From NCBI RefSeq assembly GCF_005862235.1, contig NZ_VCEK01000001.1, positions 310,001-374,000 on the forward strand: 64,000 nt of DNA, written 5' to 3'. The position numbers and the translations under genes are program-made. This document shows, in pieces, positions 27,465-37,900 of the stretch; within the stretch, counting starts at the first letter, position 1, and the number at the start of each line of letters is the position of its first letter. Source of the stretch: Saccharomonospora piscinae (GTDB lineage Bacteria > Actinomycetota > Actinomycetes > Mycobacteriales > Pseudonocardiaceae). The notes under the pieces were generated by a model. That model saw only the letters and a program-made list of their open reading frames with translations. It did not search any database and had not been told where the DNA came from.

Positions 27465-30400
27465 GAGCGCTCCCCGATGTTGTCCAGGACGAGAGCGAGC
27501 TCGTCGTCGTCGAGACCAGCCAGCGGGAAGTCGCTCCCGCTGGCGCCACCGGCGTCGGGACGGCGGCAGTGCTCCGCGATCGCGACCAGCGCCTCGGCGT
27601 GTGCCCGGCAGCGGTCGGCCACGCCCCAGCCCGGGGCGCGCACCGCCCACTCCAGTCGCAGACGGCCCTGCACGAGAGCGGCGGTGACCGTGATCGGCTG
27701 GGCAGGGACGCGGCGCGGGTCCGGCCGGACCGAGGCCGCACCCAGGTACCGCAGCAGCACCGGCTCATCGCCCCGCACGGCGGAGCGGGCGCGGTAGGTG
27801 GATTTCGCGTCAGTCAGTGCTGCTCTCATCGCGGCCACGGCGGCGTTGCCTGCGCCACCGGGCTGCGACACCGGCACAAGCGCGACCGCGCCGGAGACGG
27901 TGAAGGGCCCGACCGCGCCCTCGGCGGCTGTGTCCCGCCCGTCGCGTTCGACCGCGCAACCCGGCAGACCCGCGTCCCCGAGCACCAGTGCCAGTGCGGC
28001 GAAGCAGGCCTCGTCGAGCCGCATCCGGTAGGACTCGGCGACCCCGTACACCAGAGCTTCGGTCTCCTCCCCGGTCAGTTCCGCCCGCGCGGTCACCGGT
28101 TCTTCCGACAGCGTGTGCTCGATCGCGGCACTCGCCCGCGGCTCCGGCACCGTCGACCGAGTGGGCCCACCCTCCGCGCGAACCCACTCCGCGAACGCGG
28201 TGCACACCGGCGGCGGAGCGGGTTCGGTCCCCGAGCGGAGGTCGGCCAGGACGGCGTCGAGATCACGCAGCATCGTCGTCCATGACGCCTCGTCGGCGAC
28301 GAGCTCGTGGGCCAGCCAGATCAGTCGCCGGTCGTGCGCGTCGAGATCGAACAACGCCGCCCGTGCCACGGGCCCCCGGACCGGGTCGAGTTCGCCCGCC
28401 ATCTCCTCGATCATGGCCGAAAGCGCGTGCTGCCTGCGCAGTTCCGGGAGCGCGGACAGATCGACCAGTGGCACGTAGGGAGGTTCGTCGTCCACGGGTG
28501 CGATCGTCTGACCGATCCCGCCCTCCGGTTCCTCGACCAGGCGCAGCCGCAGTGCCGGATGCCGGGCCAGCAACCACGCGCTCGCCCGGCCGACGAGTCC
28601 GGCATCGACATCGGGTTCCACCGCGACCGACGCCCAGCGGGCTCCCGGGGACGCGGCCAGCCTCGTCGCCTGGTCGGCGCTGATCGGCAGTCGCTCCCCT
28701 GTGGAATCCACGGCCGCGCCGGAACGAGCCTGACACGCCGCGGCGGCGTGCCGCAGGGTGGGCAGCTCGAACAGGTCCTGCAGGGTGAGGTCGAGACCCT
28801 CGGCGTTGGCCCGCGAGACGAGCTGCACGGCGCGAATGGAGTCCCCACCGGCTTCGAGGAAGCCTCTCGCGGGGTCGACCGCCTCGACACCGAGGACCTC
28901 GGAGATCATCGCGACCAGCCGTTCGGTGAGCGCGTCGGCCGCCGCGTCGAATTCGCCATGCTCGGCCGAGGCCGCCGGATCGGGCAGCGCGGACCGGTCG
29001 ACCTTGCCGTTGCCGGTCAAGGGCAGTTCCGAGACCACGAGCAGCGTCGGGGGCACCATGTACGACGGCAGCTCACCGTGCAGGTGGCGCTCCACGTCGG
29101 CGAGGAGGTCGTCGGTGTCGGTCTCCCCGCCGACGGCCGGGATCAGGTACCCGACCAGACGTTTGTGATGGCGGTCGCCGAACGCCGTGACGACCGCGGT
29201 GCCGATCTCGGGATGTCGGAGCGCGGCGGCTTCGATCTCCCCGAGCTCGACCCGGTAGCCGCCCACCTTGACCTGGAAGTCCTCCCGGCCGAGGAACTCG
29301 ATCGTGCCATCGGGGCGCCACCGCCCGAGATCCCCGGTCCGGTACAACCGCTGCCCGGTGTCGGGGTGGGTGACGAACTGGGCCGCCGTCCGTTCCCCGT
29401 CACCGAAATAGCCGTCCGCGAGGCCCGCGCCACCGATGTACAGCTCACCCGTGACGTGCACGGGGCACTCCTGCCAACGCTGGCCGAGAACGTGGAAACT
29501 CTGGTTGCGCAGCGGTGTCCCGTACGGAATCGAGTCCCACGCAGGGTCGATCTCCGCGATCTCGTAGTGGATCGACCAGATCGCGGCCTCGGTCGCCCCA
29601 CCGAGGGAGATGACACGGCAGCCGGAAGCCACCTCCCGTAGCCGGTCCGCCAGATCGAGCGGGATCCAGTCACCGGACAGCAACGCCAGCCGCAGCGGCA
29701 GCGTGGTCTCCCCCGCGCCCCGAGCGTGGTCGGCGAACATCTGCGCCAGCGCGGGCACCGAGTTCCACACGGTGATGCCGTGCCGCCGCACCAGATCCAG
29801 CCAGCGCTGCGGGTCACGGCGCGCGTCCGGCTCGGGCAACACCAGTGTCCCGCCCGCGCCCAGCAATCCGAACACGTCCCAGACCGACAGGTCGAAACTC
29901 AGCGACGACAGGCCGAGCACCCGGTCGTCGGCGCCGACACCGAACCGCTCACAGATGTCGACGCAGGTGTTCAGCGCGGCCCGGTGGGAAACGGCCACTC
30001 CCTTGGGGTCGCCGGTCGACCCGGACGTGAAGATCACGTAGGCCAGGTCGTCCGGACGTGCCAGCGACTCGGGCATCTCGGCCGTGCCGGGATCGGCCGT
30101 GAGGTCGAGGTCGAGCGCCCGGACGCCCTCCGGCCACTCGGTCCGGCCGTCCGGCGCGACGACCGCGACCCGGCAGCGGCCTCGCTCGACGAGGTGGTCC
30201 TGGCGCTGCGCGGGCAGCTCCGGATCGACCGGAAGGTAGGCGCCCCCGGCCCAGTGCACACCGAGCACGGCGGCGATCTGCGCCGCGCTCTTCGGCAGCG
30301 AGACGGCGACCAGCTGCCCCGGGCCCACCCCGAGGGCCCGCAACCGGTGCGCGAGCGCACCGGCGTGCGCACCGAGTTCGCCGTAGGTCAGCGTCGCGTC

Positions 30401-33400
30401 CGGCGCCACGACGGCGATGGCGTCCGGGCGGATGCGGATCTGTTCGCCCAACCGATCGCACAGCAGGCCCTCCGGCAGCGCGCCGCCGGTGTCGTTGGCT
30501 CGCTCGACCAGCTCCCGGTCCCGGGGCGGAAGCCGTGGCCCGGGAATCCGGGACCACGGCTCGTCGGAGTCGGCCAGCTCCCGCAGCAGCGCGGCGTAGG
30601 CGTCCAGCATCTGTTCCAGCAGCCCGTCCGGGAAGAGCTCGTCGATACCGAGCCAGCTCAGATACACCCCGTCCGAGACCTGGATGGCCGCCCCGTCCAA
30701 CCACACCTGGGGCGTCTGCGCGGCCTCGTGCACGATGTCGCCGAGCCAGCCGAGCAGCGACTCGTCCGGAGACTCCGCCTGCTGCACGAGGGTCGAGGTG
30801 AACACCACCGGCATGCCACCCGCGTTGCCACCCTGCTCTCGCGCCAGCTCCCGCAGGACCTCGACGCCGTTGAGGTAGCGGTACTCCAAATCCGACCAGC
30901 TCTGTTCCTGGAGCGCGTCGGCGATCTCGGCGAAGGAACCCGAGCCGAGATCGATCGGGAGCAGGTCGAACGAGGCGAACTCGCCGACGAGGTCCTCCAC
31001 GTCCGGATGCACCTCGAACCGGTTGGTGACCGTGACGTTCACGGTGAAGCGGCTTTCGCGCGTCCACCGGCCGAGCACCACTCCGTAGGCGGCGAGCAGG
31101 ATCGACGAGGCGGTCACGCCGTGCTGTGCGCCCCGGTCGACCAGCCGCTGCCAGACGTCGGTGGGCAGGAGTCTGCCGTGCGAGCCGAAGCGGGGTTCGG
31201 TGAGTTCGGCCGGGTTGCGCGCCAGCGGGAGCTGCGGCGGGGGCGGAAGCCGGCGCGCCCGCTCCCGCCAGTATTCGAGGGATCGCTGGTAGAGCTCCGT
31301 GCCGCGGATCTCCGAGGCGGCCAGAACGTAGTCGCGATAGGAGATGCCCAGCGGCGCGAGCGCGGGCCGCTCGGCGGCATAGGCGCGTCCCCAGTCCCGC
31401 AGCAGGATGCGGATGGAACCGATGTCGGCGATGAGCAGGTCGAAGGAGATGAAGACCCGGTGCCGCCGCTCGGGCAGCCGGGCGACGACGATGTCGAACA
31501 GCGGCCATCGATCGACCGGCCGCATCTCGTGCGAGAGCCGCTCGCGGAGCTCGTCCAGCTCCGCCGCGACCTGCGCGTCATCGTGGTCGCGAAGATCGCG
31601 CACGGTCAGCTCGTACGGTCCCACATCCGGGAGGACGCGCTGTGTGCCCGCGTCGGTGAGCACGGCGTGCAGCATCGGGTGCCGCTGCTCGACGGCGTTC
31701 CAGGCTCCCTGAAGCCGGTCGAGGTCCAGCTCGCCCGCTGCCACTTCGAAGTAGACGTGGGCGGCGACGTTGCCGAGCTGGAAGTTTCCCTGTCTGCCGA
31801 TCCACTGGGCCTGCTGGATCTCGGTCAGCGGGAACGGTTCGTACCGCTGCTCCGGGTGCGCGACGGCCTGCGGTATCCCGGTGCGCTCGTCCGAAGACTC
31901 CGCGCCGAGCTCGGCAGCCAACTCGGCCAGTTTGCCGACCGTTCCGGCTCGGACCAGCCTGCGCAGCGGAATGGTGACCTTGAGTTCCTGCTCGATGCGT
32001 TGCACCACCTTGATCGCGAGCAACGAGTGCCCACCCAGTTCGAGGAAGGGGTCGTGCAGCCCGACCGGCTCGACTCCGAGCAACTCCTGCCAGATGCCGG
32101 CGATCCGCCGCTGGAGTTCGGTGTCCGGCTCGGTGAACTCCGCATCGAGTTCGGGGCGTGGCTCCCGGCCGGAAGCGGGAAGCCCGGACTCCACGCGGCC
32201 CTCGGCGTCGTCGACGGCCGAGTCGGCGGAATCGCCGCCGACACCGGTGTCCAGGGTGAGCGGGCCGCCCGCGCTGGGAGAACCAGCCGGAATCCAGTAC
32301 CGGCGGCGCTGCATCGGGTATCCCGGCAGCGACACGCGACGGCGTGGGGCATGGGCGTCCACGGCGGCGAAATCGACCTCGACCCCGGACAGCCACAGGC
32401 GGCCGAGCGCCGTCGCCAGGGTCACGGTGTCCGAGCCCTGCTCGCCCGCCGCACGCAGCGTGGTCGCGGTGTGCGTGCGTTTGCCCTCGGGGCACACCTT
32501 CACCAGCGAGGTTAACGTGTGCCCCGGCCCGACTTCGAGGCACACCGGATGCTCGGCGGCGCCGCTCACCCGTGCGAAGCCCGCGGCGAACCGGACGGGG
32601 TCCAGGATCTGCCCGGCCCAGTAGTGCGGGTCCGTCGCCTGCTCGGCGGTGAGCCAGTCGCCGGTTCGGTTGGACACCACGCGCTCGTGCGGTGCCCGCA
32701 GCGAGACACCGGTGAGGAAGTCGGCGACTCCCCGCGCGGCGGGCCGCATCATCTCGGAATGGAACGCGTGCGAGGTGTGCAGGCCGCGAGTATGGACGCC
32801 GGTTTCGGACAGCTCGTCGCGGAAGGCGTCGACGGCGGCGTGCGGGCCGGACACCACACACAGCTCGGGCGCGTTGACCGCCGCGATTGACAGCGTGGGA
32901 GGCAGTGTCCGACGCAGTTCGTCCTCGCCGAGCCCGACCGCGACCATGGCTCCGCTCGGCTGCTCCTGCATCAACCTCCCCCGCAGCGCGACCAGGCGCA
33001 GCGCGTCGGGCAGATCCAGCACCCCCGCCAGGTGCGCCGCGGTGATCTCACCGATGCTGTGGCCGAGCATGGCATCGGGCCGGGCTCCCCGGTCCCACAG
33101 CAGTGTGGCCAGCGCGGTCTGCACGACGAACAGGGCGGGCTGGGCGTAGCTGGTCTGGCGCAGCTGTTCCGCCGCGCGCTCCGGGTCCGCGTCCTCGGGC
33201 GGGTAGAGCAGCTCCCGCAGGTCGATTTCCAGCTCGGGACGCAGGATGTCGGCGGCATCGTCGACCACGGCGCGGAAAGCGGGCTCCTGTTCGTAGAGCT
33301 GCGCACCCATCCCCGGGTACTGGCTGCCCTGGCCGGGTAGCAGCCAGCACAGCTCCGGTTGCCCGGCCGGAGCTCGCCTGGTGAACACCCGTTCCGGGTC

Positions 33401-34984
33401 CGGCTCGGCCAGTGCCGTCGCGGCGCCCTCGGCACCCAGCGCGTCCTCGATGACCGCGATCCGCCGATGCCGGAAGTCTTTGCGGCCAGTCTGCAGGGTT
33501 CGTGCGACGTCGGCGAGGTCGGTGCGAGGGTCCGGTTCCGTGCCGTGCGCCCCCCGCAGCGCGGCGGCAAGGTCACTCGCCCGCTCGTCGAGCGCGTGCT
33601 TGCCCTGCGCGGAGAGCGTGAGTACATGCACGTTCCTGCGGGGGCCCTCCGGCGGCCGTGGCGGCGCCTGCTGCAACACGGCGTGCACGTTGGTGCCCCC
33701 GAAGCCGAACGAGCTCACCCCGATCCGCCGCGGTGACCCGTTCCGCTTCCAGGCGGTGGTCGTGGTCGCGACCCGGAACGGCGTGCGGTTGAAGTCGATC
33801 TCCGGGTTGGGCTCGGTGAAGTTCAGGCTCGGCACCAGCTCGCCTTCGCGCAGCTGCAGCACCGCCTTGATGAAGGAGGCGATCCCCGCGGCGCTGTCCA
33901 GATGGCCGATGTTCGACTTCACCGAACCGAGCAGACACGGGTGCGAGCGCCCGGTTCCCTCGCCGAAGACCTTGGTCAGCGCGGCGACCTCGATCGGGTC
34001 ACCCAGCGGGGTTCCCGTACCGTGCGCCTCGACGGCGTCCACGGTCTCCGGCGACACCCCCGCCACAGCCAGCGCGCCCGCGACCGCCCGCGCCTGCCCC
34101 TCCACGCTGGGAGCGGTGTATCCGACCTTGCTCGCGCCGTCGTTGTTCATCGCGCTACCCAGCAACACGGCGTCGATGCGATCGCCGTCGGCGACGGCGT
34201 CGTCGAGCCGCTTGAGCACCACCGCGCCCGCACCGCTGCCGATGGCGGTACCGGTGGCCCGCGCGTCGAACGGCCGGCAGTGCCCGTCAGCGGAGAAGAT
34301 GGAGCCCTCCTGGTGGAGGTATCCGTTGCCGTGCGGAACCCGCACCGTGACACCGCCCGCGAGCGCGACGTCGCACTCGTAGGACAGCAGCGCCTGCGCG
34401 CCGAGGTGGACCGCCACCATCGAGGAGGAGCACGCCGTCTGCACGGCCACCGCGGGTCCGTCGAGGTCGAACTGGTAGCTGACTCGGCTGGCCAGGTAGT
34501 CCTTGTCGTTGGCGACGAGCAGCTGGAAGCTGTCCGGGCTGGCGTCGTAGACGCGCCCGCGCAGCAGGTTGGCGAGCAGGTATCCGGACAGGGTCGAGGC
34601 CGCGTACACCCCGATCGAGGCGTCCCCCGCACCGGGCACGACGGCGGCATCCTCCAGCGCCTGCCACGCGCACTCCAGAAACAACCGCTGCTGCGGGTCG
34701 AGGATCGCCGCGTCCCGCGGAGAGAACCCGAAGAATCCCGCGTCGAACTCCTCGATCCCCGCCAGCGTGATCACGGAGCGCACGTAACGGTGTTCGGCGA
34801 GCATCGCCGGATCGGCGCCGTTGGCGATCAGCGTGTCGTCGTCGAGTTCGGTCACCGACTCGACACCGGACCGCAGGTTGCGCCAGAAGGAGTCGATCTC
34901 CGGCGCGCCGGGCATCCTGGCGGCCATCCCGATCACGGCGACGGCGGGCGGCTCACCGCCCTCGGCGGCAAGGTACTCGCTCAT
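27461..34984 (-). CDS. Hybrid PKS-NRPS: KS-AT-ACP-Cy-A(Cys)-PCP-C*
   Basis: A 2507-residue protein. KS about 13-440 (Cys 185 in 'TACSSS', His 321, His 361). AT about 545-835 (Ser 642 in 'GHSIGE', 'HAFH' at 739-742, the malonyl-CoA signature). No KR, DH or ER. ACP Ser 987. Cyclisation domain 1048-1480 with Asp1182, Asp1187 and Ser1190 of the DxxxxDxxS motif. A domain 1510-2000 with code D-L-W-N-L-S-L-I-W, close to the cysteine code. PCP Ser 2049. A C-terminal condensation-like domain follows (2095-2507) whose HHxxxDG motif reads 'HELVADE', so the catalytic His is Glu. This is the layout of the caerulomycin/collismycin pyridine-forming protein. ATG overlaps the previous stop. Codon 824 is TTA. 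Confidence 0.93.
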   Translation of the reverse strand: MSEYLAAEGGEPPAVAVIGMAARMPGAPEIDSFWRNLRSGVESVTELDDDTLIANGADPAMLAEHRYVRSVITLAGIEEFDAGFFGFSPRDAAILDPQQRLFLECAWQALEDAAVVPGAGDASIGVYAASTLSGYLLANLLRGRVYDASPDSFQLLVANDKDYLASRVSYQFDLDGPAVAVQTACSSSMVAVHLGAQALLSYECDVALAGGVTVRVPHGNGYLHQEGSIFSADGHCRPFDARATGTAIGSGAGAVVLKRLDDAVADGDRIDAVLLGSAMNNDGASKVGYTAPSVEGQARAVAGALAVAGVSPETVDAVEAHGTGTPLGDPIEVAALTKVFGEGTGRSHPCLLGSVKSNIGHLDSAAGIASFIKAVLQLREGELVPSLNFTEPNPEIDFNRTPFRVATTTTAWKRNGSPRRIGVSSFGFGGTNVHAVLQQAPPRPPEGPRRNVHVLTLSAQGKHALDERASDLAAALRGAHGTEPDPRTDLADVARTLQTGRKDFRHRRIAVIEDALGAEGAATALAEPDPERVFTRRAPAGQPELCWLLPGQGSQYPGMGAQLYEQEPAFRAVVDDAADILRPELEIDLRELLYPPEDADPERAAEQLRQTSYAQPALFVVQTALATLLWDRGARPDAMLGHSIGEITAAHLAGVLDLPDALRLVALRGRLMQEQPSGAMVAVGLGEDELRRTLPPTLSIAAVNAPELCVVSGPHAAVDAFRDELSETGVHTRGLHTSHAFHSEMMRPAARGVADFLTGVSLRAPHERVVSNRTGDWLTAEQATDPHYWAGQILDPVRFAAGFARVSGAAEHPVCLEVGPGHTLTSLVKVCPEGKRTHTATTLRAAGEQGSDTVTLATALGRLWLSGVEVDFAAVDAHAPRRRVSLPGYPMQRRRYWIPAGSPSAGGPLTLDTGVGGDSADSAVDDAEGRVESGLPASGREPRPELDAEFTEPDTELQRRIAGIWQELLGVEPVGLHDPFLELGGHSLLAIKVVQRIEQELKVTIPLRRLVRAGTVGKLAELAAELGAESSDERTGIPQAVAHPEQRYEPFPLTEIQQAQWIGRQGNFQLGNVAAHVYFEVAAGELDLDRLQGAWNAVEQRHPMLHAVLTDAGTQRVLPDVGPYELTVRDLRDHDDAQVAAELDELRERLSHEMRPVDRWPLFDIVVARLPERRHRVFISFDLLIADIGSIRILLRDWGRAYAAERPALAPLGISYRDYVLAASEIRGTELYQRSLEYWRERARRLPPPPQLPLARNPAELTEPRFGSHGRLLPTDVWQRLVDRGAQHGVTASSILLAAYGVVLGRWTRESRFTVNVTVTNRFEVHPDVEDLVGEFASFDLLPIDLGSGSFAEIADALQEQSWSDLEYRYLNGVEVLRELAREQGGNAGGMPVVFTSTLVQQAESPDESLLGWLGDIVHEAAQTPQVWLDGAAIQVSDGVYLSWLGIDELFPDGLLEQMLDAYAALLRELADSDEPWSRIPGPRLPPRDRELVERANDTGGALPEGLLCDRLGEQIRIRPDAIAVVAPDATLTYGELGAHAGALAHRLRALGVGPGQLVAVSLPKSAAQIAAVLGVHWAGGAYLPVDPELPAQRQDHLVERGRCRVAVVAPDGRTEWPEGVRALDLDLTADPGTAEMPESLARPDDLAYVIFTSGSTGDPKGVAVSHRAALNTCVDICERFGVGADDRVLGLSSLSFDLSVWDVFGLLGAGGTLVLPEPDARRDPQRWLDLVRRHGITVWNSVPALAQMFADHARGAGETTLPLRLALLSGDWIPLDLADRLREVASGCRVISLGGATEAAIWSIHYEIAEIDPAWDSIPYGTPLRNQSFHVLGQRWQECPVHVTGELYIGGAGLADGYFGDGERTAAQFVTHPDTGQRLYRTGDLGRWRPDGTIEFLGREDFQVKVGGYRVELGEIEAAALRHPEIGTAVVTAFGDRHHKRLVGYLIPAVGGETDTDDLLADVERHLHGELPSYMVPPTLLVVSELPLTGNGKVDRSALPDPAASAEHGEFDAAADALTERLVAMISEVLGVEAVDPARGFLEAGGDSIRAVQLVSRANAEGLDLTLQDLFELPTLRHAAAACQARSGAAVDSTGERLPISADQATRLAASPGARWASVAVEPDVDAGLVGRASAWLLARHPALRLRLVEEPEGGIGQTIAPVDDEPPYVPLVDLSALPELRRQHALSAMIEEMAGELDPVRGPVARAALFDLDAHDRRLIWLAHELVADEASWTTMLRDLDAVLADLRSGTEPAPPPVCTAFAEWVRAEGGPTRSTVPEPRASAAIEHTLSEEPVTARAELTGEETEALVYGVAESYRMRLDEACFAALALVLGDAGLPGCAVERDGRDTAAEGAVGPFTVSGAVALVPVSQPGGAGNAAVAAMRAALTDAKSTYRARSAVRGDEPVLLRYLGAASVRPDPRRVPAQPITVTAALVQGRLRLEWAVRAPGWGVADRCRAHAEALVAIAEHCRRPDAGGASGSDFPLAGLDDDELALVLDNIGERS

Positions 34985-37900
34985 GAGCGCGTCCGTCCTT
35001 CCCCCGCTACAGCGGTCCGCTCCTGCCCTCGGGGAGGGCGTGCGACCCGGCGCATCCGCGCCCGCGCGGTCGCCTTGTCGATCAGCTCGTCGGTCTCGGG
35101 ATCGTCGTCCCGGGACAGTGCCTCGGCGAGCCTGCGCACCGTGGCGTGCTCGAACATGCGCACCAGCGGGAAGTCGACGTCCAGCTCGGTCCGCAGCCAC
35201 CGGTAGGCCCGCACGATCGCGGCGGAGTCCGCGCCGAGATCGAAGAACCTGCTGTGTACGCCGATCACGTCCACGTCGAGCACCCGGCGGAACACCGAGG
35301 CGATGGTGCGTTCCAGCGTTCCGGCCGGGGGGCTGTCGTCCAGCTGGTGCTCGGTGGGTGTCACCATCCGCTCCACCGCCGAGCGATCCACCTTGCCCAC
35401 CGGGGTCAGCGGCAACCGCTCGGTGACGACCAGGGTCGCGGGCACCATGTACTCGGGCAGGTTCCGCCCGAGGTGGTCACGGAGGTCCTCGACCAGATCC
35501 CGTTCGGTGCGTTGTCCGGTCGTGGCGGGTTCGGCTCCGGCGGGCAGCAGCGCACCGCCGAGCACGGCGTGCAGCGGCTCGTGCTCGGCACCGAGCCGGA
35601 ACGCCTCCCTCAGCGCACCTGCGGGGTCGTGCGTACCGACCTGGCACAGCCCGATGCCGTGGGACGGGGCGTGCTCATCGAGCAGCTGAGTCATCAGACC
35701 GGTCTCGATGAGGCAGAGGTCCCGTGCCCGCACGCCGTACAGCGGTCGCACCGCGGCGAGGTCGGCCACGAGGAAGACGGCGAAGGCCGCGGTGCCGACA
35801 GCCTCGGCGTCCACTCCGAACCCCACGGAACCGGTCAGCTCGTGCTCGTCGATCGGCACCAGCCGATGTGCGGAGGGATCGTGGTAGTAGGTGCCGCCGG
35901 CCAGCCCCTCAACCTGTCCGTGGCGGACCCACAGGTAGGTCTGCACGCCGTAGCTGTTGCCCGCCGAGGCGTACGCGTACTTCGGCAACGACTCGCCCGC
36001 ATGGGAGCGCAGCGGAGCCAGCAGCGCCGAGAGCTCGGCCAGAGTCACCGGCCGGGCGGCGAAGCGCCGGTGACTCGCCCTGCTCGGCACCCCGTCCGAC
36101 GCCGCCGTCAGCGACACGGGGTCACACGGCGGGTCCACCGCCGTGTCCAGATCAGTGCGCACCCCGTTCCGGGCCAGGGTGAAGTCCATGCGCTCCAGGC
36201 CCCCGGCCAGCACACCGGAACCGAACATCTCCTCCGTGGTGGGCTCACTGCGGAGCCCGGACGGGACCACGCACGCCGCGAGGCGCTTGCCGTGGCGGTC
36301 GCCGAGCGCGGTGACCACGGCCGCGTCCACGTCCTCATGGGCCAGCAGCGCCGACTCGATCTCCCCGAGTTCGATCCGGTACCCGCCGATCTTGACCTGG
36401 AAATCCGCGCGCCCGAGGAACTCGATCGTGCCGTCCGGCCGCCACCGGCCCAGATCGCCGGTGCGGTAGAGCCGTTCACCGGTCCGGGGATGCGTGACGA
36501 ACCGCGTCGCCGTCTTGTCCGGATCGCCGAAATACCCGTCGGCCAGCCCGGCGCCGCCGATGAACAGCTCCCCGGACACGTGCACCGGACATTCCCGCCA
36601 CCGGTCGTCGAGCACGGACAGGGTCTGGTTCCGCAGCGGTGTGCCGTAGGGGATCGACTCCCAGGCGGGATCGACCTCGTCGATCTCGTAGCAGACGGAC
36701 CAGATCGCGGCTTCGGTGGCGCCGCCGAGGGAGACCACGCGGGCCTCCGGCGCGATCGAACGGATCCTGTCCGGCAGATCCACCGGGATCCAGTCACCGG
36801 ACATCAGCACCAGCCGCAGCGGAACCGGCTCGGCCGCGCCGTGCGTGTAGTCGGTGAACATGCGTGCCAACGCGGGCACCGAGTTCCAGATCGTGACACC
36901 GTGCGCCCGAACCAGCTCCAGCCAGCGAGCCGGGTCACGACGGTCCTGCGGCTCGGGCAGCACGAGTGTCCCGCCCGCGGCCAGCACGCCGTAGATGTCC
37001 CAGACGGACAGGTCGAAACTCAGCGAGGACAGCCCGAGCACTCGATCCTGCGGCGTGACGTCGAAGCGCTGGTTGATGTCGACGCAGGTGTTCAGGGCCG
37101 CGCGGTGCGAGCAGACGACACCCTTGGGTTCCCCGGTGGAGCCGGACGTGAAGATCACGTAGGCCGGGTCGGTGGGACGTGCGGGTGTGCCAGGCGGCGC
37201 CACGGTGCCCGGGTCCGCGTCGAGTTCCACCCGCACCACACCGACTCCGTCCGGCCAGGACGCGCGGTGCTCTCCCGCCACGACGAGACCGCACTCCCCG
37301 CGGCTGAGCAGCAGATTCTGCCGTGCGGGTGGGAGTTCGGGATCGATCGGCAGATAGGCGGCACCGGACAGGGTGACCCCGACGGCGGCCACGACCTGAG
37401 CCGCGCTCTTGGTCAGGCTCACGCCCACCACATCACCGGGGCCCGCGCCGAGCTCCCGGAGCCGGTGAGCCAGTGCCCCCGCGTGTGCGGCCAGCTCCGC
37501 GAAGGTGAGTTCCGCGTCCGCGGCGAGGACCGCCTTCGCCTCCGGCCGCCGGGTCGCCTGGTCCAGCACACCGTCGTGCAGCAGCCCGTCGGGCACCACC
37601 CCGCCGGTGTCGTTGGCGCGCGCCACCAGTGCGTGGTCCGGATTCTCCAGCAGCGTGTCGAGAGGTTCGGACCAGCTGTCGTCGCCGGTCGCGGACAGCT
37701 CGTCGAGCACCGTCCGGTAGGAGCCGAACATGGCATCGAGCGTGCCCTCGACGAACAGTTCGTCCACCGCGTCCCAGTTGAAGTCGAGCCCGTCGGGGTC
37801 CTCGAACAGCTGGTGGTCGAGCAGCACCTGTGGGGTCTGGGAGAGCCCGAAGGCCCGGTCTCCGAGCCAGGACAGCGGCATCGGCTCGCCGGTCCGGTCC

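Noticed and set aside
29726-32515. Long open frames on the plus strand opposite the NRPS/PKS genes
   Set aside because: The minus-strand genes show complete catalytic domains over the same bases; the plus-strand translations show no domain.
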